Positions 50,139-59,059 of a DNA stretch of 64,000 nt are shown in pieces. Origin of the DNA: an uncultured Sphingomonadaceae bacterium (lineage in GTDB: Bacteria; Pseudomonadota; Alphaproteobacteria; Sphingomonadales; Sphingomonadaceae); contig CALKUK010000016.1 of NCBI GenBank assembly GCA_937996655.1, positions 1-64,000 on the forward strand. The letters are read 5' to 3'. A program made the position numbers and the translations under genes. Position 1 is the first letter of the stretch; every line of letters begins with the position of its first letter. The notes beneath the pieces are model-generated. The model ran no database searches, was not told the origin of the DNA, and saw nothing but the letters and a program-made list of their open reading frames with translations.

Positions 50139-51254
50139 TTACTGACCCGAACCCGGACCGTAGGTGATTTCCACACGACGGTTCTGCAGTTCGCGCACAC
50201 CGTCAGCGGTTTCGACGCGCGGTGCGCCTTCACCGAAGGCCTGCGTCGAGATGACGCCGCCCGGAATGCCCTTACCTTCAAGGTAGGAACGAACCGACGT
50301 GTTACGACGCTCGGACAGGCCGAGGTTGTACTTTGGCGTGCCCGACTTGTCGGCGTGGCCGGCAAGCATGACCTGCGCATTACCGCAATCGGCATAAGCC
50401 GTGACAGCATTGTCGAGGATCGACGCTGCTTCAGCCGTGACGTCCGACTTGTCCCATTCGAAGAAGACAATGTACGGCCCCGGTGCGCACACAGCAGCCG
50501 CAACAGGCGGCGGCGGCGGCGGGGGAGGCGGCGGGGGAGGCGGCGGCGGCGGCGGCGGCGGCGGAGCTGCCGGTTCGCCGAAGTTGTAAATCAGGCTGCC
50601 GAGGAGCGAGTGCGAACGGTAGCGCGACGCAGCGGAGCGGCCAATACGGTCAACCAGTTCAACGCTGCTCTGGTTAAAGAAGCGATACTTCAGACCAATG
50701 TCCCAATTTTTTCCGAGCGGCACGCGCACGCCGGCAATTGCCTGCCATGCCAGCCCAGTGTCGGAATCATCAAGGAAGTCCGGACCAGCGGGATCGATCG
50801 AGTAGGCAGCTTTAGTGCGAGCAACACCAACGCCACCCCCAACATAACCATTAAGAGCATCATCAGACCCAAAGTCGAGAAGGCCGTTAACCATGAAACT
50901 AAGGTTGCTCGCCTTTCCGCCGGCATTGTTGAACGAACCAGCGGCAGCAGGAGACGCAGCCGGACCCGACGGTGTCGTGAGCTGCGAAGACCAAGCCGTC
51001 AGCGAGGCTTGCTTATAACCCACTTCTGCTTCGAGGCGGAAACCACCGAAGTCATAGCCAACAATGGCGTCGACGTCATAGCCTTTCTTCAAATCGGCCT
51101 TAGCATTGTCATTCACACGGCTAACGTCAAAATTCTGATCTTCAACCAGCGACGCGCCGGCTTCGACACCGATATACCATGCATCATCACGCGCGAGCGC
51201 GGGAGTGGCCATGGCGGTCGATGCGAGCACTGCTACTAGAGCGAGCTTCCGCAT
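50139..51254 (-). CDS. OmpA family outer-membrane protein with poly-proline hinge
   Basis: A 371-residue protein. Signal peptide (cleavage after ALA, residue 21), an eight-stranded beta-barrel domain of about 210 residues, a 20-residue uninterrupted proline hinge, then an OmpA domain that binds peptidoglycan (EWDKSDVTAEAASILDNA; LGLSERRNTSVRSYLEGKG; QNRRVEITYG). It ties the outer membrane to the wall. Monocistronic with its own terminator; the 134 bases between its start and the phage-like cluster contain no gene but must hold the promoter. Confidence 0.93.
   Translation of the reverse strand: MRKLALVAVLASTAMATPALARDDAWYIGVEAGASLVEDQNFDVSRVNDNAKADLKKGYDVDAIVGYDFGGFRLEAEVGYKQASLTAWSSQLTTPSGPAASPAAAGSFNNAGGKASNLSFMVNGLLDFGSDDALNGYVGGGVGVARTKAAYSIDPAGPDFLDDSDTGLAWQAIAGVRVPLGKNWDIGLKYRFFNQSSVELVDRIGRSAASRYRSHSLLGSLIYNFGEPAAPPPPPPPPPPPPPPPPPPPPVAAAVCAPGPYIVFFEWDKSDVTAEAASILDNAVTAYADCGNAQVMLAGHADKSGTPKYNLGLSERRNTSVRSYLEGKGIPGGVISTQAFGEGAPRVETADGVRELQNRRVEITYGPGSGQ
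50505..50564. repeat. Triplet repeat coding for 20 prolines
   Basis: Sixty bases of CCG/CCC/CCT codons on the minus strand inside the OmpA gene, mostly repeats of one triplet. Such tracts can change length by slippage in whole codons, keeping the frame. The tract is likely to vary between strains. Confidence 0.9.
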
Positions 51255-51388
51255 AATAAATCCCCTTTCTCAATTGTCACTTGGGACAGCGAACTGGTCC
51301 TAACTGATGCCATTCTGACGTGCAAGGGCACATTAGCGGGAAGTGTTGCGTAAAAGCCTCAGTCTTTGTGGAATAGTATTGCGCCAGT

Positions 51389-51883
51389 TTAGTTTGAGAT
51401 CAGGCCATGGCCCTGCAAAGCTGCGATAATTTCCATCAGCCGCGCACGGCATTCGGTGTCGATCACCGCACCACCCGACGGCGCAGAAATGGCCGCTGCC
51501 CGTGGTCCGACGACCTGTTGACCGCCGATTCGCAGGCCTGTTGCGGTGACATCGGCGGACCAACTCCCCCCATTATGGCGCAATGTGAGGCTGACTGCCC
51601 GCTGCCAGAGCTGAAATCCATCAAAGGGGGCGACATACCGCCAGCCGCCTTGCGTCCATTGCGCAATCTGGCCCGCATGGCCGGACCAATCGCCCGTCGG
51701 AGAGGCGTCCACAAGCCAACAGGCCCCCTCCACCGGCGCGGCGGGCGGGGCAGCACGTACGTCCTCAACAACGGCTTGGACGCAGATGTCCAGCCGCTGC
51801 AGTGCTTCATTGTGCGTCACCTCTTTCTGGGCCTGCGCGGCGTGAAGATAGGGGAGGGCAAGGCGGGCAGTAGTGTCCGACAT
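51389..51883 (-). CDS. DUF2793 protein, last gene of the GTA-like cluster
   Basis: A 164-residue protein with the DUF2793 pattern (TARLALPYLHAAQAQKEVTHNEALQRLD at the N-terminus, ACWLVDASPTGDWSGHAGQIAQW in the middle, and a C-terminal RLMEIIAALQGHGLI). DUF2793 proteins occur at the tail end of many phage and GTA tail modules in Rhodobacterales and Sphingomonadales and are likely tail-tip or fibre parts. It follows the gp15-like gene by 30 bases. Confidence 0.82.
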   Translation of the reverse strand: MSDTTARLALPYLHAAQAQKEVTHNEALQRLDICVQAVVEDVRAAPPAAPVEGACWLVDASPTGDWSGHAGQIAQWTQGGWRYVAPFDGFQLWQRAVSLTLRHNGGSWSADVTATGLRIGGQQVVGPRAAAISAPSGGAVIDTECRARLMEIIAALQGHGLISN

Positions 51884-51913
51884 AGGGAGATCCTTTTTGT
51901 CTCAGGGATTGTC

Positions 51914-54088
51914 TTAGAGGGGAAGGATAGTGGTCGTCGGATCAGACACGGCGAAACGCCCGATCTGGCGAATGCTGATCTCAAGCGACGTCGACCCCGC
52001 TGCCCGCAGCTCTGCAAGCTGGGCTGCCGAGAGCCCGCAATAAGGCATAGTAAGCACTTCGCTGAGCCGGACGGCTGAGGGCGATGCGACGATCTCCATC
52101 CGGTAAAGCTCATTCTCTTCTGCAACGGGCACATCAATGCCGTCCAGCCAGCGCCAGCCCTCCCGGCTCCGGCGGATCCATGTCAGGTCGATGCCGCCAT
52201 CGGGCCGCTGTGTTACGCAAAGATGCACCGGGGAGAGCGGGCGCAAGGCCACCCCGACGGGGGAAAGGCTGGCAATAACACCATCGGGATCACCCACCCC
52301 CTTGGCCATCACCTCAACACCGCCAGCACCCGTCGGCACGGGCAAGGCGGTCAGCGTGTCCCGGTCCAGCAGGAGAAACGGCTCACCGGCTGCATGGTCT
52401 GCGATGAACAGCTCCGTCCCCAATCGTCCGCGCAGCAGACCCGACAACATCCACCGGCCTGGCCCGACCCGATCCGCCCTTGCAAATTGAAAGATCTCCC
52501 GGCCCAGCAGCGTAAGATTTGCCCCCGCCCAAAGCGCATCATCATTGACGCTGAGAAGCGATAGGCCATCGTGGAGCAAATCGACCGTGAGCGTGTTGCG
52601 CCAGTCCATCAGATGCGGAGATGCGACGCCCAGCACATAGCCGGCCACACCCATCGTCGCCGGTGCCGCCGTCCGGCCCACATCATCCCAAGAAGCTGTC
52701 GACCCCGCCCGCTGCATCAGCACAGCGGAACGCCAGCCCGGCGATGCACCGGCGGCGGCGGCCACGACCAGCGGTGCCGTTGCCGCAGCCTCCGCGCCCG
52801 ACGGCAGGTCGGCAAGAAGAAGCTGCGTCCGGCCTGCTGCCCGATCCTCTTCCGATGTAATCCGGCCGCCATCCACTGGCACATCAGCAGGGGGCAGGCC
52901 TGCGCGCGGGACAAGCCCCACCACCAGACACATGCCCTCTAGCCCGACCGAGCGGACCCGCCAGGACGCCACTTGCAGCGACAGCGACGCGGCAGACCAG
53001 ACAGGCAAATGCCGCCAGGGCAAGCGCACCTCAGCGGACACAGTCTCCCGCCGTGCGGCAAAAAGGCGCTGGCGCGCCCAGTGCGCCGCCATGTCCGCCC
53101 CCAAGGCAGCCGGCTGGTCCAGATGCAGGACGCGCCCTTCGGCATGGAGGTCGATCGCCTGAACGCCGGGCTGATAATCGCGGTCCGGATCGGCAAAGCC
53201 CAGCTCGACACGCGCCGGCAAGCTGTCCGCCGCTGCTCTTTTCTGGGGGAAGAGGGGGCCGCCGTTCAAACCGGGCGCAGCACCCAGATCCACCGTCGCC
53301 ACATCAACGCGCGGCACAGCGGCGCTGCCAATGTAGAGGCCCGTGCCCCTGTCGATCCAGTCCAGATCGGCAACGTCATTGAGCGGTGCAAGCGCCATCG
53401 CAACAGAGGTGCCATCCGCCACATATCCCGCAAGCAAGCTCTCTTGGGCCGGATCAACCTGCGCGTCGATAAGGTCCGAAAGGATATCGTCCAGAGGCAC
53501 AGGCTCCTCTTCGGCCAGGACCTCGAAACTCAGATTGGGGATGCGGTTGCCGAAACTTTCCAGCGCCATGTCTTCAAACACGACATAGGCCCGGCCGCGA
53601 TAGGCCGGGGTCGCTGCCCCCTCGGCCGCCGCGATCAACGGATCGACCGGCTGGTCTGCTGCGCCTTTATGGACCCGAAATCCGGTTTCAACCTTAAAGT
53701 CCCCGGCCGCCCCGCGCAGCAGTGTGCCATCGGCCCAAATGCGCCCAATTCCCCGGATAGGCCGGGCCGACAGCAGCACCGCGAACGAGGCTGAATAGCT
53801 GTAGACCGTTGCCTTGGGGCGGCCCTTGCCTTGGGACACCTTCTGGCGCTCCTCCCGCAAATCGGTCGCCCAGATGACGGTGCCCGAAACCCGCATCCGG
53901 CCATAGAGGCGCGGAATGCTGGCGCCATAAGTGGAGGCCTGCACGGCAAGATCGGACAGCCGCACGCCCTGTCGCCCCTTGTGGCCAAACAGCGCCTGAT
54001 CCACGCGTTGGCCCGCCATTGCCCCGATGGCCGCACCAATCGGCCCGCCCAAAGCGGAACCGACAGCGGTCAGCAAAAGTGTCGCCAT
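51914..54088 (-). CDS. GTA gp15-like host-specificity/tail-tip protein, short form
   Basis: A 724-residue protein. It begins with a Gly-rich helical segment (LLLTAVGSALGGPIGAAIG) then RLYGRMRVSGTVIWATDLRE, matching the start of GTA gp15 and phage tail-3-type proteins. In Rhodobacter capsulatus gp15 is around 1,300 residues and includes a TIM-barrel. That part is not visible here, and the C-terminal half continues as beta-rich tail domains. ATG at 54088 follows the NlpC stop by 2 bases. It probably forms the tail fibre/megatron contacting the recipient cell. Confidence 0.87.
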   Translation of the reverse strand: MATLLLTAVGSALGGPIGAAIGAMAGQRVDQALFGHKGRQGVRLSDLAVQASTYGASIPRLYGRMRVSGTVIWATDLREERQKVSQGKGRPKATVYSYSASFAVLLSARPIRGIGRIWADGTLLRGAAGDFKVETGFRVHKGAADQPVDPLIAAAEGAATPAYRGRAYVVFEDMALESFGNRIPNLSFEVLAEEEPVPLDDILSDLIDAQVDPAQESLLAGYVADGTSVAMALAPLNDVADLDWIDRGTGLYIGSAAVPRVDVATVDLGAAPGLNGGPLFPQKRAAADSLPARVELGFADPDRDYQPGVQAIDLHAEGRVLHLDQPAALGADMAAHWARQRLFAARRETVSAEVRLPWRHLPVWSAASLSLQVASWRVRSVGLEGMCLVVGLVPRAGLPPADVPVDGGRITSEEDRAAGRTQLLLADLPSGAEAAATAPLVVAAAAGASPGWRSAVLMQRAGSTASWDDVGRTAAPATMGVAGYVLGVASPHLMDWRNTLTVDLLHDGLSLLSVNDDALWAGANLTLLGREIFQFARADRVGPGRWMLSGLLRGRLGTELFIADHAAGEPFLLLDRDTLTALPVPTGAGGVEVMAKGVGDPDGVIASLSPVGVALRPLSPVHLCVTQRPDGGIDLTWIRRSREGWRWLDGIDVPVAEENELYRMEIVASPSAVRLSEVLTMPYCGLSAAQLAELRAAGSTSLEISIRQIGRFAVSDPTTTILPL

Positions 54089-54090
54089 GG

Positions 54091-54501
54091 TCAGTGTGTC
54101 TCCTGATACCAGATACCGAGCAGAGGAAGGGCGGGTCGGCCCGGCGTTTCGACAACGCGGCGCAGACCGGCATGGGCATGAACAAGGCCCACGCCCGTCC
54201 AAAGACCGAGATGAAGTTGGTCCATACCCGGCCGGAGCAGCAGGATATCCCCGACCTGCGGCACCGCCCCGCTGCGCCGGACAAAATGCCGGTCAAGCGT
54301 CGCCATCGCCTGATCGCGCGGCGTCCCCCGAAGGGCATAGCGGCACGGCGCGGCGGCGGTCAGATCATGCAGCACGGCGATCAGCCCGACACAGTCGATC
54401 CCATATCGGTCGCGGCCCTGTAGCCGGAAGGGTGTGCCGATCCACGCCCGCGCCGCCGCGACCCGGGCGGCGACAACCCGATCCGGGGCGTCAGACAACA
54501 T
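54091..54501 (-). CDS. NlpC/P60 family tail peptidase (GTA gp14-like)
   Basis: A 136-residue cysteine peptidase. The nucleophile is the Cys of YGIDCVGLI (near residue 37) and the His follows in HLGLWTGVGLVHAHAG. It is expected to cut peptidoglycan cross-links as the tail enters the recipient periplasm. It overlaps DUF2163 by 11 bases and precedes the gp15-like gene, the usual GTA order. Confidence 0.9.
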   Translation of the reverse strand: MLSDAPDRVVAARVAAARAWIGTPFRLQGRDRYGIDCVGLIAVLHDLTAAAPCRYALRGTPRDQAMATLDRHFVRRSGAVPQVGDILLLRPGMDQLHLGLWTGVGLVHAHAGLRRVVETPGRPALPLLGIWYQETH

Positions 54502-55306
54502 AACGGGTTAGCAGATCATTGCCGGGAAGGTGCGGCTCCCCCTGAAAATTGGCGGCATTGGCAAAGCGGCTGGTGCAGGTCGCCAAGGTGCGGTCGCAGC
54601 CTTCGGTCAGCTCCATCAACTGCCCCGCCAGACGCCCGGCCATCCCCTCCGGTACGGGGTCGGCAAGCGTCACTGTCGCCCCCGTCTGGGCAAGCACGGT
54701 CATCGATCGACCGGCGAGCGGCCCTGTCTGCCAGCGCAATTGGCCCAGCACAAAACGCCCCGGATCAAAAACACTGTCTGTCTGGATATCAAATGGGTCG
54801 GCGCGCACACACCGCGCGAGGACGCGTCGCCCGCGCAGATCAACGCGGCAGCGGGCATCCCCCAAAGCCGCCCGGCATTGCGGGGCCGTCGCCTCCGTCA
54901 GCGGCCTGTCCAGCCGCGCGGTTGCGCCCGACAATTCGACCGAAAAGCCCGTCCCAGACATCTCCACGCGGCCCAATTGCCCACGCACGAGAAAGACGGG
55001 GTGCGTGTCCGGCGCCTGCCAATTGACGGCATGAAGCGACAGCCGCGCGCCATCCCACAGGCCGGCCGCCAGATCCGCCTCGGCCAGAACGTCGGAGGTC
55101 AGCGCACCCGAAACATCCACGCTGCCGGGGTCCATTGAGCGGTGCGTTTCAATGGCCGAGGGCACCAGCCCGGGGGCAGCACGGTGCAGCAGATCTCCGA
55201 ACCACAGATCACGATCATGGCTGGTAAGGCCAAGGGTCACACCATCCCGCCGGTCCAGCCGCCAACAAAAGGCGAGCGTCGTCAGATCGTCCTGAAACCA
55301 GCTCAT
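54491..55306 (-). CDS. DUF2163 tail hub protein (GTA gp13-like)
   Basis: A 271-residue protein with the DUF2163/phage_BR0599 pattern. Two Cys pairs (APQCRAALGDARCRVDL and EGCDRTLATCTSRFANAANF) are in the spacing typical of the iron-sulfur-binding hub family, and the C-terminal FQGEPHLPGNDLLTRY is conserved. It makes the tail hub between distal tail and tip. ATG at 55306 overlaps the DUF2460 stop by 4 bases. Confidence 0.9.
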   Translation of the reverse strand: MSWFQDDLTTLAFCWRLDRRDGVTLGLTSHDRDLWFGDLLHRAAPGLVPSAIETHRSMDPGSVDVSGALTSDVLAEADLAAGLWDGARLSLHAVNWQAPDTHPVFLVRGQLGRVEMSGTGFSVELSGATARLDRPLTEATAPQCRAALGDARCRVDLRGRRVLARCVRADPFDIQTDSVFDPGRFVLGQLRWQTGPLAGRSMTVLAQTGATVTLADPVPEGMAGRLAGQLMELTEGCDRTLATCTSRFANAANFQGEPHLPGNDLLTRYVV

Positions 55307-57615
55307 GCCTCGCGCACCTCGATGAGCGGGACGTGCGGCACCTCGCCTGCCAAGGGGCCATGACCGGAAATGTCGAGCTGGTCCGATTCAAAGCGGACCG
55401 GCACGTCGAAGAGGAAACCTACCGTGACGCGGGCCCCGGCGGCGGGCGGCAAGGCAAACAGGATGTGGCCCGCCGGCCCCACCTGCCAGCCGGACGTCCA
55501 CTCTTCGCCGTCGACCGCAATGCGAACCGAGCCTGCTAGGGACCGGGTGATGCGCCGGACCTCTGCATCATCGCCCGTGCCATATGGCTTCACCAGATCG
55601 AAGCGGACGCGCGTGCCGTCAGCCGTGCCCAGGAGAACATCGGTCGGCGTCGGCACGCCGGTCATCCCGTTTGAACTATGGTCGAGCGGATCGCGGAAGC
55701 GGAACGCCTTGGCCGCCCCGCGCCGCGCGCGAAAGAAGGCGAGCAATGTCTGAACGTCCGCTTCGGAGCGCACCCCCGGCCCGGCATCATAGCGCAACCG
55801 TCCGCTCGCCCAGGCGGCGTTGCGCTGTTCATGCCCTGAGGCCGTCGTCACGACAGAGGTCGAAAAAGTGGGCGACACATCCGCGCCCAGCCCGATGGCC
55901 AAGGGAAAATCGACATCGTCAAAGGCGTCCACCTGTTCGTCTCCAATGCTGAAATGGGTGAAGCCGTCGCGCATCACTTGCGGGAGGGCCCAAAGGAATG
56001 TTTCGGCCACGCCCCGCCGCCGCGCGACACTGGCTGCGGCCTCAATCTCGCGCCATTGGAGGCGATCGTCGGGCGCAAGGACGAATCCGGAGAGATACTG
56101 CTGACGCGCCACCGGATAGCCGAGCCGGTCGGTCATCGCCGCAGCCCCCAATCGGCTCGCTTCGGTCTGTCCGGCGGTGACCCAGTCATAGTCCTCCAGC
56201 TGGAGGATATCGAAGGCCGGCGACGCCCAGCCCAGCGGCACATTGGCGTGCGCAAGGTCAGGCGCGGCGGTATCAAGCACGGTCGGGAGGTAGACGAGCA
56301 GCAGCGTTTCACAGGCCGGATGATCCGCACGCACGGCGTCCACCAACGCCTGTGTTGAGGCGGCGAGAAGCCCCCCCGCCGCGTCGAGCAGCGCCTTTTG
56401 CTCAGCAGTCAACGTCGTGCTGCGGACGGTCGCAATCTCAACCGGCGCGCCGCCCAGCGCCGCTTTGGCCGCAACGTCATACAGGCAGATGCGCCCATCG
56501 GGCATGACCCACCACCAGGGCTCCCCCACTTGAAAGCGCGGGGCCTGTCCTGCCGTCACCGCCAGCCCGACAAAGGCCGCCGCCACGGCCTGCAAATAGG
56601 CCATGGCATGGGCATTCGCGGGGGAAAGCAATGTCGAGGGCGGCGACCAGCCGGTCAGCGCGGCATCCCCGTTGAAGGCGCGCTGCTTCCAATCCGCCGG
56701 ACAATGCGCGTCGAACAGTTCGTATGAGAGCGAGAGGATGACCGACAGGTCAAACGTCTTTGCCCGCGCCAGAAAATCTGCATGCCAGCGCGCGCACGGC
56801 GCATTAAGCACGCCGCCGTCGCGCGTCACATGGCCGGAGGCATCGAGCCGGAAATAATGGCTCATCCCCACATAGTGGTTGATCGACCCGCGATAGCCGA
56901 GCTGGTGCACGTGGCGCAGCACCCGTTCCGGCGTCAGGTGGTAACAATCATCATAGCCGGAGGCGATCGACAAGCCGTGCGGCGGCACCATGACGTCGCC
57001 CAGTTGCAAGACGGAGGTAGCCCCGTCGCAGCGGAGATCATCCAATTCGACCCAGGCTTCGACCGGCGCGGGCAGCGGAGCGTCACTGCCCGAATAGCCT
57101 TGCGGCACGAGGGAGATAAACATCCGGTCAATGTCGCCCGCCCAAAGCGGGTCCGCCTCATCGGGCAGCAGAAAGCCGCCCGACAGCGTGTCGAAATCGA
57201 GCGTAATCGCCGCATCGTCCGGCCTGCCGTTCGCATAATTCCACAGCCGCACATACCAGCTGCGCGGGGCGCCATTGGCATCGCGGCCTTCGATGGTCAG
57301 CGTCGGGCCATTGACCGCGTTGAGCGGCAATACGCCCGATGACCGCCAACGGAAGGAAAGCGTCAGCCCACGATAATCGCGCCGCGTTTCATATCGGAGC
57401 AGCGGGTGATCTTCAGTGTCCTCAGACGCCCAGATCAGCCCCGCCAGATCATTGCCGCGATAAAAGGTGGCATCAACGCGCAGGCCATGATCGCCTTGCG
57501 TGACGGCAGAGGCCATCATCGGGCGTGGAAAATTGACCGTCCAATAGGCGGGATCGAACCGCTTGAGAGGCATATGCTGTTGCGCATCGCCGGGCTTGGC
57601 AAACCAGAAGTCCAT
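55303..57615 (-). CDS. DUF2460 distal-tail protein fused to a large TIM-barrel-like domain
   Basis: A 770-residue protein. The last 205 residues (from about 565) are a normal DUF2460 domain (SGHEQRNAAWASGRLRYDAG; FRARRGAAKAFRFRDPLD), as in GTA gp12, which is around 210 residues. The extra 560 residues at the N-terminus have a beta-sandwich-like start and then alternating beta/alpha segments with YRGSINHYVG, LSLSYELFDAHC, GEPWWWVMPDG and QLEDYDWVTAG, suggesting a TIM-barrel glycosidase-like fold. ATG at 57615 follows the tape-measure stop by one base; a longer frame start at 57963 is out of place. Confidence 0.85.
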   Translation of the reverse strand: MDFWFAKPGDAQQHMPLKRFDPAYWTVNFPRPMMASAVTQGDHGLRVDATFYRGNDLAGLIWASEDTEDHPLLRYETRRDYRGLTLSFRWRSSGVLPLNAVNGPTLTIEGRDANGAPRSWYVRLWNYANGRPDDAAITLDFDTLSGGFLLPDEADPLWAGDIDRMFISLVPQGYSGSDAPLPAPVEAWVELDDLRCDGATSVLQLGDVMVPPHGLSIASGYDDCYHLTPERVLRHVHQLGYRGSINHYVGMSHYFRLDASGHVTRDGGVLNAPCARWHADFLARAKTFDLSVILSLSYELFDAHCPADWKQRAFNGDAALTGWSPPSTLLSPANAHAMAYLQAVAAAFVGLAVTAGQAPRFQVGEPWWWVMPDGRICLYDVAAKAALGGAPVEIATVRSTTLTAEQKALLDAAGGLLAASTQALVDAVRADHPACETLLLVYLPTVLDTAAPDLAHANVPLGWASPAFDILQLEDYDWVTAGQTEASRLGAAAMTDRLGYPVARQQYLSGFVLAPDDRLQWREIEAAASVARRRGVAETFLWALPQVMRDGFTHFSIGDEQVDAFDDVDFPLAIGLGADVSPTFSTSVVTTASGHEQRNAAWASGRLRYDAGPGVRSEADVQTLLAFFRARRGAAKAFRFRDPLDHSSNGMTGVPTPTDVLLGTADGTRVRFDLVKPYGTGDDAEVRRITRSLAGSVRIAVDGEEWTSGWQVGPAGHILFALPPAAGARVTVGFLFDVPVRFESDQLDISGHGPLAGEVPHVPLIEVREA

Positions 57616-57616
57616 G

Positions 57617-58183
57617 TCAGTTGCCTTCCCGCATCGCGTTGCGGACCGCGCGAGCAATCTGGCGGCTGGACCGGGCGAGCATCTCCGGCGCGGTCCCTGC
57701 AGGGGCGTTGACGTTGATCGACACGCGGACCTCTCTTGCACGCCCCATTGCGGGGGGCGCGATCTGGCCGCTTGATGTCGGGACGAACACTTCCGGCCCG
57801 CGCTCGCCCACCAGATAGCCGCGCCCCGGCGCCACCGGCCCGCCGGTCGCCCGTCCTGGCAGGCCGAGGAGCGAACCGACCAGCGTCGTGCCAAGGCCCA
57901 GCAAACCACCGCCCGCTCCGCCGCCGAGGCTACCGAGGCCGGTGCGGATCGTGGACGCCGCAATTTCCGCGAGCGTCGAAAGCGCCACGCGTTTCAAATC
58001 ATCAAAGCCGAGCTTGCCGGTCCGCAGCGCGCGGGAGAGCGAGCCTTCCAGCAACCGTCCAGCGCGGTCCACACCCTCGCCAAAGGGGCCTTCCAACGTG
58101 CCGCGCATCGTCGCCACATCGCGGGCAAAGCCTTGCGTGTCAGCACGCACGGCAACCACCAGCCGTTCGATTTCCTCATCCAT
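57617..58183 (-). CDS. Short tail tape measure protein (GTA gp11-like)
   Basis: A 188-residue protein with a helical N-terminal part (ERLVVAVRADTQGFARDVATMRG), a Gly/Leu-rich hydrophobic middle (residues about 80-115) and the phage tape-measure ending ATGGPVAPGRGYLVGERGPEVFVP. Tape measures are usually several hundred residues; the short length suits the short tails of GTA particles. ATG at 58183 overlaps the upstream chaperone gene by 8 bases. Confidence 0.88.
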   Translation of the reverse strand: MDEEIERLVVAVRADTQGFARDVATMRGTLEGPFGEGVDRAGRLLEGSLSRALRTGKLGFDDLKRVALSTLAEIAASTIRTGLGSLGGGAGGGLLGLGTTLVGSLLGLPGRATGGPVAPGRGYLVGERGPEVFVPTSSGQIAPPAMGRAREVRVSINVNAPAGTAPEMLARSSRQIARAVRNAMREGN

Positions 58184-58364
58184 CGGGATACATCTCCTTC
58201 AACCGCGCAAGATCACCGGCACCCGCCGTTTCGGATGGGGGGGAAAGGGCGTTCAACACCGCAGCCAATTCGGCTGGCGTGGCGGACCAGAACATTTCCG
58301 GCGGCCAGCCCAGCAACGCGCCCGCCAGTCCGGCCAGACGACCGGCGCTCTGCGCAAAGTTCAT
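58176..58364 (-). CDS. Small tail assembly protein (GTA gp10.1-like)
   Basis: A 62-residue protein beginning MNFAQSAGRLAGLAGALLGW and ending near LKEMYPDG. Size, WPPEMFWSATPAELAAVL pattern and position between the gp10-like gene and tape measure match the rcc01693-type small tail chaperone of GTA clusters. It starts with ATG at 58364 and overlaps the upstream gene (58361) by 4 bases. Confidence 0.8.
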   Translation of the reverse strand: MNFAQSAGRLAGLAGALLGWPPEMFWSATPAELAAVLNALSPPSETAGAGDLARLKEMYPDG

Positions 58365-58654
58365 CGCCCCTGCAGGATCTGGCCGAGCAGGACGCGCAGT
58401 GCCGGGGTCGCCTCCGCCAGACCGCCTGCCACCACGGCCTCGGCAAAGGCCTCCCGCCGCAGATCCTCCCGCACCCGGCAATGCCAGAAGAGCGCGACCA
58501 TTTCAGACAGAGCCAGCCGCCCGTCCGCTGCACGTTCGACGAGCGCGAAGAGCGGACCGAGCTCGGCTTCGGCGGCGACCAGTGCGGCAAAGCTTGGGCG
58601 CAGAACATGCCCCGCAACCGCCGCCTCCCCGCGCACGGGATTGGCGCTGCTCAC
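58361..58654 (-). CDS. GTA gp10-like tail assembly protein (DUF3356-type)
   Basis: A 97-residue acidic helical protein with LRPSFAALVAAEAELGPLFALV and MVALFWHCRV, the pattern of GTA family proteins next to the major tail gene. The start is GTG at 58654, whose GTGA overlaps the major-tail stop. Probably a tail chaperone controlling the folding or length of the tail tube. Confidence 0.8.
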   Translation of the reverse strand: MSSANPVRGEAAVAGHVLRPSFAALVAAEAELGPLFALVERAADGRLALSEMVALFWHCRVREDLRREAFAEAVVAGGLAEATPALRVLLGQILQGR

Positions 58655-59058
58655 AGGCTCGTCACCGGGCCGGAGCTTTCCAGCGCGAGCGTGTAGTTGC
58701 GCTCCCCGTTGAAATCGCCCGCATAATCGAGCCGCGCGACGAGGAACTTGCCCCGCAGTCGCTCCCCGCTTTCAAAGCTCAACTCATAATCGTCGAGCAC
58801 GCCGGACAGGGCATTGGTCTTGATCCGCGCCTCGGCAACCGATCCAGTAAAGATACCGGCGCCGGAGACGGAGACCGAGCGGACGCCCGCGCCCGACAGC
58901 AGCTCCCGCCAACCACCGGATCCCTTATGCGTGATGACAACCGTCTCCCCATTGATGCTGAGCTGCGTTGTCCTGAGGCCTGCCACCGTCTGATAAACGG
59001 GCGGCGTTGCGCCATCGCCGACTTTCAATAGGAAGGCGCTTCCCTTTTCTGCGGGCAT
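58651..59058 (-). CDS. Major tail protein (GTA gp9-like)
   Basis: A 135-residue tail-tube subunit. It begins MPAEKGSAFLLKVGDGATPP and has VAGLRTTQLSINGETV and VFTGS-type segments of TP901-1/GTA tail proteins, with RNYTLALESSG at the end. ATG at 59058 has GGAGA upstream and is the start supported by homology. It forms the tail tube in hexameric rings. Confidence 0.88.
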   Translation of the reverse strand: MPAEKGSAFLLKVGDGATPPVYQTVAGLRTTQLSINGETVVITHKGSGGWRELLSGAGVRSVSVSGAGIFTGSVAEARIKTNALSGVLDDYELSFESGERLRGKFLVARLDYAGDFNGERNYTLALESSGPVTSL

Positions 59059-59059
59059 A

